Positions 1-10,894 of a DNA stretch of 64,000 bases are shown here, one piece after another. Under the pieces are notes generated by a model. It was not told the origin of the DNA. It ran no database searches and saw only the letters and a program-made list of their open reading frames with translations. The translations under genes and the position numbers were made by a program. Origin of the DNA: Armigeres subalbatus (lineage: Eukaryota; Arthropoda; Insecta; Diptera; Culicidae); NCBI RefSeq assembly GCF_024139115.2, contig NC_085139.1, positions 71,901,203-71,965,202 of the forward strand, read 5' to 3'. Numbering within the stretch: position 1 is the first letter of the stretch; each line of letters begins with the position of its first letter.

Positions 1-1358
1 CCCGGGGCCCCCTTCCGGCTAAATCCGGCCCTGACCCGAAGAATGAAAATGATTACCGGAGAATTTGTTTGAGCAGCGTAGGTTACAAAATTTACGCCTC
101 ATGGATTCTGCAAGACCTTATTCAGTCATCATCTCCAATCGGTTTTCATCAAACTGCCTTCCTTCATGGGAGATCAACTATGGATCATCTATTTGTAGCT
201 AAACGAATTTTAGAAGAAAAGTGGAATGCAGGAGATGTTCTGATATTAATGTCTTTGATATTAGTAGAGCATTCGATAACATCTCTTTAAAAGGTCTTAC
301 AAAAATATTGCAGCAGAAGAATGCCCCTAATAGACTGATCAGCAGAATTGTTGAATGTGTTAGAGAAGAGTCTTTTCAGACTTTTTGGAATGGACAAAAA
401 TCAACAACAGAACGTCGTCGGAAGGGAATTGAACAAGGCTGTCCGTTGTCTCCCTACCTATTTGATTTAATAATGGAGGAGGTCTTGCGGAAGACAGAGA
501 ATGATCTTAGAGGGTTTCTTTGTTTTAGATCAGATACACAACATCCGGTATCCGATCATTTTAATATATGCCGACGATATCCTCATCATCGCTTGTAACA
601 AGGAACAGTTGGATAAACTACTACCGGTACTAAAAAAACACCTGGAGGAGGTAAACCTGAAATTGAATGCTGCCAAAACGAAGATTATTGTGAGGACACC
701 CACAGGTGAAGCTCCAGCTTCGATGTCTGTGGATGGATGCACATACGTAGTATCGAGGGAATTGGACTACTTGGGAGTGACAATAACAGATCGTCTATGC
801 CGTCGTAAAACATCGAAATCACGATGCATCAAAGCAATAAGATCTTCCAAAGCTGTCATCGCCTTCGCTAAAGAGAATCAACCTAGTGTGGAGATTGGAA
901 GTTTGTTATATAAATCAATTATCTCGCCAACAATGACGTATGGATCACAGGTGTCGATCATCACTAAGCATACGCGGAAATCCATGCGAAAATATGAGAG
1001 GCAAATCGTGGAAGAGCTGGCCAGTTGCTGCACGGAAAAGGACAATACGCCAACCGGTGAACAGATTTTAGGTGGAAAAACGGTCACCAAAAAGATCAGG
1101 GCTCTGCAAATGAGATATTGGGGGCATATAATTAGGATGGAGGATAACCATCTATTAAAATTAGCTGCAAAATACAAGAAAAGCTACAGGAAGAGAGGGA
1201 GACCGTCATTTACCTGGGTCGATATTATTCCGCAAAATGTAGATAGGTTCGGTGATCTAAGTTTGGGAGAATGGGAAGAGTTGGCAAGAGATAAGGAAAG
1301 GGTAACAAGGAAAATAGAAGAAATCTATGATAAACCTGAATCAACGGATTCTGACTAA
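1..1358 (+). pseudogene. RTE-like non-LTR retrotransposon reverse transcriptase, 3' half, frameshifted
   Basis: Encodes the reverse transcriptase and C-terminal region of a non-LTR retrotransposon that would copy its own RNA at the insertion site. Reading starts in frame 3 near base 30 (N-D-Y-R-R-I-C-L block, then GRSTMDH near 170), moves to frame 2 at about 225-245 (FDISRAFDNI, palm motif A; GIEQGCPLSPYLF, motif B), and returns to frame 3 at about 505-535 (YADDILII, catalytic motif C). The C-terminal part has the H-I-I-R-M and K-R-G-R-P-S-F-T-W-V-D blocks typical of RTE-class elements, and stops at 1356-1358. There are two frameshifts, so the copy is dead. The 5' part (endonuclease) lies outside the window or is missing. 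Class assignment rests on the GRST-DH and RGRP motifs; a related non-LTR clade is possible. Confidence 0.85.
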
Positions 1359-1408
1359 GTAACAGAAAACATGTAATTGATATACCTTCGTTTTATATGC
1401 TGCATAAG

Positions 1409-1414
1409 AATAAA
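1409..1414 (+). promoter_or_regulatory. Poly(A) signal AATAAA of the RTE-like element
   Basis: AATAAA lies 51 bases after the ORF stop, in the expected 3' untranslated region. It may equally be a chance match in AT-rich DNA. Confidence 0.35.
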
Positions 1415-1810
1415 TGTGAGTGTGAAAAAAGATATTCGTGAACTATTATTATCACTAATGCACAGAAAGGTAAGCCATTCTTTTCTTTGACACATCTCTT
1501 TTTTTTTTTAAATAAATATTATTGAAAAACACTCTATATTGTCGAATAGAGTTCCCTATTATTTACCTAATCAACTAACACAAATTTCCTTCCCGAGACA
1601 TCTATGAAGGTAGTATGGGTTCCCTGCATCTTCACTAGTAGATGTTGAACTAACATTCCTCCCTTTCCTTTCGTGATTGTAAGGACGTGGTCAGGTATAC
1701 AACTGCTACTGTATAGGAAAAGGTACTAATCCCAACTACCAATTTGCGACAATATACAGTAGATTGCTCAACTGAGCATTGTATAGCCACCCACGATGTG
1801 TACAATCACC

Positions 1811-1832
1811 TATGCTATGCTATGCTATGCTA
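1811..1832 (+). repeat. (TATGC)n short tandem tail, likely 3' end of the RTE-like element
   Basis: Four perfect TATGC units followed by TA. RTE-class elements commonly end in a short tandem repeat rather than poly(A). The position, about 470 bp after the ORF stop and followed by unrelated AT-rich sequence, fits the 3' terminus of the element. Confidence 0.5.
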
Positions 1833-4089
1833 AAAAGTTTAGTCACAATGAGTTGATGAAACAATGCACCATGTGTCTCCATATGCCTGTATGTTTTATT
1901 GCTTATATGGTGAGCAACATATTTAAAACTTGTTGACATAAAAATTTATAAATCTCCAAAAGTAATAAAATTACGAACTTGACGTCTTGGCTTCGCGCAT
2001 TAACGTACTGTTAAAATGTCTGGAAGACACCATTACATTAAGCATAATAATAGTATTATTTAAAAAAAAACGCGGTAAAAAACCATTTTAGGCACTGTGC
2101 ACTGATGCAATTCATTACAACTGTTGAGTAGAATTTGTCAAATAATTAGGTCAAAAAATATGAATTTTTAAAAAATACGTCTCACACTTCGGATTTTTTG
2201 CGACGAAATTGTAAATTCGGGGGGCAATAACAACATTTTAGAAAACTAACATGAAATTCCAGAACATTATTTTTATTAAGTATTTGAAACGGCTTCATGA
2301 TTAAGAATAATTTTGGTTTTGTTGAGAACTGATAGTCGTCGGACACGGCTATGACAATGAAAGGCTAATTGTCTGTATATTTCGACTTTTTAAATGATGA
2401 TCATCTGGTCCCTTATAATATTTCATCATTTCTCACTAGTCGCAGTCGCATTTACCCCCATTAGTAAAATTACTTCGAACGGGATAATCACCCGTCACAC
2501 CACCACCACCACCAGTCAGGCTCCAATTTTACAACAAGAATACATTAATTAGCAAAAGCTCCCATCCGAATGGCTTCCATCTCCATCGCATCATTAGCAT
2601 CTGCTTTATCATTTCAATAGAGGGGCAAACCACCATCAAAGGCGGACTACGCCAATCCATTCGTATTTACTCCAGAGGAATTCCAGATCCGAGGATTTGG
2701 ACGTCCGACTCCCGCACAGCCATTACCATTCTCATCATCATCATTATTATTATAAGGGTGGACGATCTCTGTCACCCCGGTCGTTCAAGTCTGTCAGAAA
2801 TGATAATTGATTGCCGAGAAATTTTGCGCCGCCGAAATGTGCGTCTTTTAAACCCAATAAAAATGATTATCCCGAAGACCCGAACGAAAACTGTCTCCCT
2901 CGTCGGAGAAAGCCAAAAAAAGAATCATCATTATGTTCGGTGGATGGCCAGGACTCCTCCGCAGAGCCGTCGAAGTTTATCCTGTTCCTTTATCGAAGTG
3001 CACCCACGCGCGTTAAATTTAGTTACTTTTGATGTATTGGGTGTGGGGCTGTTTTAAAGGTAAGCCCGTTGATCAACTTAAAAAGACTCCTTCCTGGATT
3101 GCCATGGACTCCCTCCCTCGATGGCTTCTTGAATTTGGGAGAGAGGCGACGTTTTTGGATGATGAACGGGAGGAGGGTTCTGAAATATGAATGGTACTCA
3201 CTCATCATGCTTCGTTTACGAAATGATGATGAATTTCAATTAGAGATATGAAAATTTTTGAGGCAGAGTTTTGGGCCGGAGTTTTTTTTTGTACACTTAT
3301 ATATTCTACGGAAAGCTTTTGTTTCATTTGATTCTGAGCTCAATCACCCGAGAGATGAACTTGTTTGTGTATACAGCCGCAATTCGGCTTGGCACGGAAC
3401 GAAAGCCACGAGTGCAGATGAAAAGTAACTTTTACTGGCTGAATTCATTTATGTTTTTGGCATTAATTAAAACTCAAACAGTTCCATTATTTGAGAAACG
3501 GCTGAATCCGATGGAGGGAAAGTTTGTCGCTTCTCAGCAGAGAAGTTGCCCGACCCGTGTTATAGGTTGAAGTATAATTGGATTTGATTAATTCATAAGC
3601 AATTTTGGAACCGAATTGCTGCAAATTTGCGCTGGGAAACGTCGAACAAAACCAAACGAGACCATTTTATGATTTCCATATGGGATGGCTAGTTGAGTGT
3701 GCCGAGTTAATTTTATTTAAACTGTTTTGTGAAATAGTTGGAATCTGCTTCTGAATGTGAATATTTTAGTAAAAATAGAAAAATGCGAAAGCCCACTTAC
3801 ATGGGATCCTGGGCACTTAGAAATGGTGCGAATAGTCGGCTTGAAAAGTCTCCGTCCTGGATAGTCCTACATTGGCCCTGACAAAATGGGGCTGGGTGAT
3901 GCTTTTCAATTTCACCCAGCAAGGGATATAGAACGTCAATTTGGAAATGCTTATTTAAACGTTAAAACACATTTTGGCCAAAAATAAGTTAGTGTTAATG
4001 ATATTGGCCGGTAGGGATATATCAGCTTCCACACTGATATTCTTCCCTCCCCCTTCATACGGAAGTTTGGCAGAAGAAAGGTTGTGAGA
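1833..4089. other. Intergenic, no gene recognised
   Basis: AT-rich DNA with short simple repeats only: (CAC)n at about 2498-2515 and (TCA/TTA)n at about 2731-2753. The small open frames here (for example 2758-3057 and 3271-3570) have no recognisable domain and look like chance. Confidence 0.6.
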
Positions 4090-4115
4090 TTTATACCATC
4101 ATAAATATTGCCCCC

Positions 4116-6285
4116 CGCTCAGCCTCTTGGAAGGAGGCTTCCGAGCCTCTTGGAAGGAGGCTTCCAAGCCTCTTGGAAGGAGGCTTCCGAGCCTCTTGGA
4201 AGGAGGCTTCCGAGCCTCTTGAAAGGAGGCTTCCGAGCCTCTTGAAAGGAGGCTTCCGAGCCTCTTGAAAGGAGGCTTCCGAGCCTCTTGAAAGGAGGCT
4301 TCCGAGCCTCTGAAAGGAGGCTTCCGAGCCTCTTGAAGGAGGCTTCCAGGCCTCTTGAAAGGAGGCTTCTGAGCCTCTTGAAAGGAGGCTTCCTGAGCCT
4401 CTTGAAAGGAGGCTTGAGCCTCTTGAAAGGAGGCTTCCGAGCCTCTTGAAAGGAGGCTTCTGAGCCTCTTGAAAGGAGGCTTCCGAGCCTCTTGAAAGGA
4501 GGCTCTGAGCCTCTTGGAGGAGGCTTCCGAGCCTCTTGAAAGGAGGCATCCGAGCCTCTTGGAAGGGGGCTTCCAAGCCTCTTGGAAGGAGGCTCCCGAG
4601 CCTCTTGGAAGCACGCTTACGAGCCTCCTGGAAGCACGCTTCCAGGCCTCTTGGAAGGAGGCTCTGAGCCTCTTGGAGGAGGCTTCCGAGCCTCTTGGAA
4701 GGAGGCTTGAGCCTCTTGGAAGGAGGCTTCCAGGCCTCTTGGAAGGAGGCTTCCGAGCCTCTTGGAAGGAGGCTTCCAGCCTCTTGGAGGAGGCTTCCGA
4801 GCCTCTTGGAGGAGGCTCTGAGCCTCTTGGAAGGGGCCTTCCGAGCCTTTTGGAAGGAGGTTTCCGAGCCTCTCTGTGAGAGGTTTTCGAGCCTCTTGGA
4901 AGGAGGCTTCCCAGCCTCTTGGAAGGAGGCTTCCGAGCCTCTTGGAAGGAGGCTTCCGAGCCTCTTGGAAGGAGGCTTCCGAGCCTCTTGGAAGGAGGCT
5001 TCCGAGCCTCTTGGAAGGAGGCTTCCGAGCCTCTTGGAGGAGGCTTCCAGGCCTCTTGGAGGAGGCTTCCGAGCCTCTTGGACGGAGGCTTCCAGGCCTC
5101 TTGGAAGGGGGCTTCCGAGCCTCTTGGAAGGAGGCTTCCGAGCCTCTTGGAAGGAGGCTTCCGAGCCTCTTGGAAGGAGGCTTCCGAGCCAGCCTCTTGG
5201 AAGGAGGCTTCCGAGCCAGCCTCTTGAAAGGAGGCTTCCGAGCCTCTTGGAAGGAAGCTTGCAAGCATCTTGGGGGAAGGCTTCCAAGCCTCATGGAAGG
5301 AGGCTTTCAAGCCTCTTGGGAGGAGAGTTCAGAGCCTCTTGGAAGGAGAGTTCCGAGCCTCTTGGAAGGAGGCTTCCGAGCCTCTTGGAAGGAGGCTTCC
5401 GAGCCTCTTGGAAGGAGGCTTCCGAGCCTCTTGGAAGAGGGGTCCGGAGCATCTTAGAAGGAGGCTTTCGAGCCTCTTGGAAGGAGGCTTCCGAGCCTCT
5501 TGGAAGGAGGCTTCCGAACCTCTTGGAAGGAGGCTCCCGAGCCTCTTGGAAGGAGGCTTCCGAGCCTCTTGGAAGGAGGCTTCCGAGCCTTTTGAAAGGA
5601 GGCTTCCGAGCCTCTTGAAGGAGGCTTCCGAGCCTCTTGGAGGAGGCTTCCGAGCCTCTTGGAGGAGGCTTCCGAGCCTCTTGGAAGGAGGCTTCCGAGC
5701 CTCTTGGAAGGAGGCTTCCGAGCCTCTTGGAAGGAGGCTTCCGAGCCTCTTGGAAGGAGGCTTCCGAGCCTCTTGGAGGGGGGCTCCGGAGCCTATTGGA
5801 GGGGGGTTCCCGGCCTCTTGGAAGGAGGCTTCCGAGCCTCTTGGAAGGAGGCTTCCGAGCCTCTTGGAAGGAGGCTTCCGAGCCTCTTGGAAGGAGGCTT
5901 CTGAGCCTCTTGGAAGGAGGCTTCTGAGCCTCTTGGAAGGAGGCTTCCGAGCCTCTTGGAAGGAGGCTTCCGAGCCTCTTGGAAGGAGGCTTCCGAGCCT
6001 CTTGGAGGAGGCTTCCGAGCCTCTTGGAAGGAGGCTTCCGAGCCTCTTGGAAGGAGGCTTCCGAGCCTCTTGGAAGGAGGCTTCCGAGCCTCTTGGAAGG
6101 AGGCTTCCGGGCCTCTTGGAAGGAGGCTTCCGAGCCTCTTGGAAGGAGGCTTCCGAGCCTCTTGGAAGGAGGCTTCCGAGCCTCTTGGAAGGAGGCTTCC
6201 GAGCCTCTTGGAAGGAGGCTTCCGAGCCTCTTGGAAGGAGGCTTCCGAGCCTCTTGGAAGGAGGCTTCCGAGCCTCTTGGAAGGA
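4116..6285. repeat. 23-bp minisatellite array (about 95 units)
   Basis: The unit is GCCTCTTGGAAG followed by GAGGCTTCCGA, repeated about 95 times with variants. A TTGAAAGG variant dominates at 4205-4520, shortened 19-22 bp units are scattered, and the most uniform stretch is 5820-6285. Each unit can form two competing hairpins: GCCTC with GAGGC, and GGAAG with CTTCC. Because 23 is not a multiple of three and the unit has no stop in any frame, every frame on both strands stays open with a 23-residue period. The ORFs of up to about 400 codons here are therefore by-products. The flanks match a dispersed repeat family, so the array grew inside one copy of it. Confidence 0.95.
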
Positions 6286-6286
6286 T

Positions 6287-6612
6287 ACCTCCATACGAGG
6301 GGAGCACTGGTTCTGATGATGCATTTCAACTTGTTCTACACAGCTGTGTGGTTCCCAACACAAAATGAGCATTTCAACTTGTTCTACACAGCTGTGTGGT
6401 TCCCAACACAAAATGAGCGAGAACAAAACGAAAATCATCACTTCTCTGTGGGGGCTGCATATCCGATTCTTTTTTTTTTTGCACTTGTACCTCTGCACTC
6501 GGAAGTTTGACAAATTTGTTATCGTGGCTTGTAATGGTTCGGAACAGTTTCTGCCTTTCTTTTATCGTTGTTCGTTATCTATTGAGAGCGATTTCTGCAA
6601 ACCCTGTACAGA
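6287..6612. repeat. Dispersed repeat family, copy A (right part)
   Basis: Closely matches 34060-34353 and, more loosely, 24381-24660. Shared landmarks are GGGGAGCACTGG, GATGCATTTCAACTTG, CTGTGGGGGCTGC and TTATCGTTGTTCGTTATC, in the same order. Its left part (TATACCATCATAAAT, 4093-4110) is separated from the right part by the 23-bp array. I cannot assign the family; no ORF or TIR is evident. Confidence 0.75.
6323..6418. repeat. Perfect 48-bp tandem duplication
   Basis: Bases 6323-6370 are repeated exactly at 6371-6418. The other copies of this dispersed family carry the segment once, so the duplication is specific to this copy and recent. Confidence 0.95.
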
Positions 6613-6856
6613 CATGATAAATGAGAGATTTTTTCATGCTCCTTTGGATTCAAACCCTGGTACCGGTATAGATGAGGGATGCTGCTGACAGCGTAGGGTG
6701 GAGAGAACTTTTACGTAGTGCACAAACTACTTTGACCTGATAATCTGATAATCAATGATTGATCTTTGATCGATTTCTGAAGATCAAGACGGTGCACTTC
6801 CATAGTCCAACCACTTTTTGTGATGGTCTTATTTCTCGGATAGGGATTTTATGCTA

Positions 6857-6860
<4 letters not shown>

Positions 6861-6891
<31 letters not shown>

Positions 6892-7171
6892 TTGGCATTA
6901 CATCCCCACACTGGGACAGAGCCGCCTCGCAGCTTAGTGTTCATTAAGCTTCCACTTCCACAGTTATTAACTGCGAGGTTTCTAAGCCAGGTTACCATTT
7001 TTGCATTTGTATATCATGAGGCTAACACGATGATACTTTTATGCCCAGGGAAGTCGAGTCAATTTCCAATCCGAAAATTGCCTAGACCGGCACCGGGAAT
7101 CGAACCCAGCCACCCTCAGCATGGTCTTGCTTTGTACCCGTGCGTCTTACCGCACGGCTAAAGAGGGCCCC
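6861..7171 (-). mobile_element. tRNA-derived SINE, Feilai type, full length
   Basis: Read on the minus strand, the element starts at about 7171 with a tRNA-like head. The A-box region is at 7143-7160 (TAGCCGTGCGGTAAGACG) and the B box GGTTCGATTCC is near 7096-7106. A tRNA-unrelated body follows and it ends in an (AAG)n tail, seen as (CTT)n at 6861-6891. A 10-bp target-site duplication ATGCTAACTT flanks it exactly (6851-6860 and 7172-7181). It would be transcribed by RNA polymerase III and mobilised in trans by a LINE. The head matches my memory of the Feilai family of Aedes; the duplication makes the SINE call secure and only the name is from recognition. Confidence 0.85.
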
Positions 7172-7181
7172 ATGCTAACTT

Positions 7182-8856
7182 ATGTAGGTCATAGAAGTTA
7201 CACTCATAACCAGCTCACACTCTGACAGATCAGATACCGTTCGATTCATATTTCAAGCATGATTCACATTGTAAGCCCTGGACCCTGGATCAATTATATT
7301 TCCCTTCCTTTTCAATTTTCAATAAAAGCCATTTGCGGTATTCTTTATTTCTGTAATGTGTGTTTACTGCTCATATTTAGTAAGTTAACAGTAACAAACA
7401 TACCACAATTCAAATCAACTGAATGCAACTGCCTGTACACTGACTGCACAGATATATAAATCATTATTAATCGAAGAATATGCGAAGCAAAACGTTTCTA
7501 CCAGTGTTTGATATCGGTTATTGTTCAAAGGGTCCATTATATAAACGGAGCCGATTATCAGCATACACTGCTTATGTCAACCAAATGCGTTAGGTTTGCG
7601 TTGCGGTTTGCTTTCAACCAGAACGTTGGTAACGTTTGCCTTAATTGTTCCAATACGGCTACAATAGGTATTTCCGTCCGGGGTCTGATTTTCACCATAG
7701 TTTTAAAAACCAACGTATGTACATTAGTTTGCCCGGGCTCCAACTTATAAAATAGTTTTCAACATGGGATGTTTTCTTTAAACTAAGCGTGGGTATTATT
7801 CTAATCTTTAATCAATTAGTGTTTTAAAGAACTATGCTATTAGAAAAGTTTTTCTATACCATAGTTGATATTACATTTGGCTCGATTGAAAATTCACATT
7901 TCACACTTTTTCACCGCCCTACCAATAATAATCGCACAAAATACGCAATTGCTTTCAAACCACCACAATGGGAAAATGAATGAACGATCAACAGATGGAA
8001 CAACGCCTTCCACGGCTGGAAAAAAAAACGGTTGGAACGCAGGAAGTTCATTTCTTGCAGCCGGCTTTTCCATCGCATTGAGCACATCATACTTCGTGTC
8101 GTTGGGTTGGTCTCTCTTCTCGTAGGCAGCTCGGTGCGTACGATATTCGCTCACCTGCGCGCGTACTTACTCTGCCGGCCGTTGTTGTTGCGGTATCAAC
8201 CGGGCTCACACATCAGTGCAAAAGTTTAATCAAAATCTAATTAAGCGATCCGCTTGGCGTTAACAAAAGGCAAAATTGTTCTTAACCCTCTCTCGCCCTG
8301 GCAACCGGGGACGACGCAACGTAGCCGCTGGGCAGCTCAGCTCTGAGGACAAACGTATACAGGGAGCAATATGCGGTTCATTCGAGCGAAAGGATCATGC
8401 TACAAATTAGAGGCGGCGAATCGTTGGATGCTGACGGGAAAACGCACGAACGAACGAACGAACGCTGCGAAAGCGAACGATACGGCAGTTGGGAACGTTA
8501 GTAGTAGGGGAGGATGGTCCAAAATTCCCAACTCTCTACGCAATATAAACTGAAAATAAAACAAGAATAAGTTTAACGTTTAGTCACAAAATTTACAACA
8601 CTATAGCTACACATCACAATAATCTCTGCCTCAAAATAACTGAGTTTTCGTTATCTTCTAACGTATATTTAAAATGTATTCAAATAATGGGCCTGGTGCA
8701 AAACGCAGAAAGGGTGGGGCATCGTTTGTATGACAAATATTTGGTGAACGCATGGTTGTTTTTGTTATCTTAGCGGATGAAATGAAAATCTCACGGATGA
8801 GTTTAAAGAATCACAAATTGAGGTATTGTGGTAGTATGAACTATGTTAGAAGATAT
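7182..8856. other. Intergenic, no gene recognised
   Basis: Mixed-composition DNA with a more GC-rich stretch at about 8030-8520 and a (CGAA)n run at about 8447-8464. Overlapping short ORFs on both strands show no domain. The GC-rich stretch could be an upstream gene region, but I see no coding exon. Confidence 0.5.
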
Positions 8857-8869
8857 ATTATTAGTTTGG

Positions 8870-9035
8870 GTCTCCAGTTAGTCTTGCGAGCAAAAGCGTA
8901 GGATTGCCATTCCGGAGGACACTTTAGTCGTAGTGTCACAGGATACTTACTTGTCACAGGACTTAGAAAAGCGTTCAATTAACAACAAAAGCAGACCAAG
9001 TTCCAGTCGGAATGTAGAGCCACAGAAGAAGAAGA
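8870..9035 (+). mobile_element. Short SINE with (AAG)n tail and 13-bp target duplication
   Basis: A 166-bp insertion is bounded by a perfect 13-bp direct repeat, ATTATTAGTTTGG, at 8857-8869 and 9036-9048. It has a tRNA-like head (AGCGTAGGATTGCCATTCC near 8895-8913), a degenerate B-box-like GTTCAATT near 8973, and ends in AGCCACAGAAGAAGAAGA. The direct repeat and the tail show that it arrived by retrotransposition. I do not assign the family. The head differs from the Feilai-type element, so this is a second SINE family. Confidence 0.8.
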
Positions 9036-9410
9036 ATTATTAGTTTGGCTATTTTGCCCCATGAGTGCAGTTTGCACAATTCCCCTGTAGAACAATGTTC
9101 TGTAGTATTCAGCAAAAGGTTTAGCAGAAGCCGTTCGACGAACGGTAAAACAGTAGCAAGTGGATCGGTTTAAATTCTATTATCGTACAAATCCCGCCAC
9201 AGCCAATATTGCAGACCAATAACAATATGTTCTCTAGTTTGAGCGAGACTAGAAGAGACTAAGCAGAACCTTGTGACAGTTGAATCCATCACAACTAAGG
9301 ATAATGTCGATGAGTTTATTGTGTTTTACATGTTGTTCAATGTTCAAGCTAGTGATGCAAAACTAATCGATAGGATTTCCCATCACAACAAAAAGTAAAT
9401 CAGCCATTAA

Positions 9411-10894
9411 GGCCCAAGTCAGTCGAGCATCTGCGGACCAACCGCAAATTTAAAATTTCTTGGATGAACATCACAAGAAATGAACTTGCTACCAACACAC
9501 AGGAACTATAGTATAATGAATCATTGAAAAGTATTGATATCCTGTATCAAAAAGGGTATTTATAATAAATCAAATTCATTGAAATACTAAATTTATATGA
9601 ATAGCATCTTTAGTAGAAACTCACGCGGTAAATTCTAAGGTAATTGTTTTATATAAAATATTCTATTCGATACGAACTAACAATCATAAATAGTAATTCC
9701 AGAACATCGATTCATATATAATTGTAGTGACAACATAAAGAGAACCAATTTTTCTTCAAATATTTGAGCTAGTTCTCCAATTCTTCATATCAAGATCCGA
9801 ATACCATCCAAACAAAAACATTGGAATGAAAAGGAAATTGATGCATACCATATACCGTCTTTTTATTGCTGACGAATACAAATGATAAAAAGAACTAACA
9901 AAATTTACTTAGGTATCCTGCTTGGGAGATAAGCGGCAATGGGAGCTTAGGATGAACAATGAAGCAGTTTGTCGTTATCTTGTTCCTCTTTTGGAATCAA
10001 CATCCAAATCACATGATTGCGCAGATCCACCCTAACCTTTGAACAAATGAACACTCTTGCCTTGATCACGTTTCCTTCCTTTTCTCGTTTGTATGTATAG
10101 GTGTGCTTGAAAAATATGATCTGGTTACACCTAGAATTACTCGATTTTCAATATAAAATATTCAATGTTTTATATACCAATAAAATCTCAAGAAAATAAA
10201 GGTTCTCATGGTAATCATAAAATTCAACAAAATATTTCATAGCATGCTTTTTGAATTTCCAAAACATGCGCCTATATTTCCGTGCTGCAAGTAGGGGAAA
10301 GGTGCGGTGGGGAAAGTAGAAATGGAAAAATTACATACAGCAGCAGCATGGGTTCATTTTACTACATTCTATGCACGTTGTGAGAATGGAAATTATTTGA
10401 ATAGTTTGTGATTTGCTGCAATCAAAGATCTTGAAACATGAAATATAGAAACCAGTATTGTATAATGTATTCTTTGAATATTCTTCTATTTTTTTAAACA
10501 GCTCTTGATTCTGGAAACATTTGGGAAGCATCAAGGATTCGTTCAGGATTATCAATCAAAGAATGCGCGGCAGAGTTTTGGAAATTCTAGCTACTAATAT
10601 TTTATGAAACTAAGAAATATTAGCACAATATTAGAAGTTCTTCGAATACTTCCAACAATATGAGAAACAACAAAGTATTGTTTATTCAAGATTTACTAAT
10701 CTAATATCTATAAGATAAAGTATAGCATAAAAGGTGCATTAGTAGACAAAGAGAGACTAAAGGTGCTCAATATAGAGTTGAAAATTTGTTTTCTTGTTTA
10801 CCAAATTATTTTTCGAAACATATATTCAATTAGCTGTTGAATACTCGAAGCTTTGCAACTATCAAAATACTAATATTTTATATAAGTAGCTCTA
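9411..10894. other. Left inverted arm of the TTAA element
   Basis: AT-rich, without coding signal. It corresponds in reverse complement to parts of 18743-21965. A shared landmark is GATCCACCCTAACCTTT at about 10026-10042, paired with its complement near 20729-20745. Others are TTTCATAGCAT near 10235 and CAGCAGCAGCATG near 10338. Confidence 0.7.

Noticed and set aside
4116..6285. CRISPR-like array
   Set aside because: There are no unique spacers: repeats are contiguous 23-bp units, the genome is eukaryotic and no cas-like gene is present.
4091..6513. Several ORFs of about 340-400 codons on both strands
   Set aside because: By-products of the stop-free 23-bp unit with a 23-residue period.
7095..7171. 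tRNA gene on the minus strand
   Set aside because: A and B boxes are present but no complete cloverleaf or 3' end follows; it is the head of a SINE with body, AAG tail and target duplication.
8150..8240. Core promoter near TCAGTG at about 8211
   Set aside because: The initiator match is incomplete, no TATA box or downstream element is seen, and no transcript unit follows.
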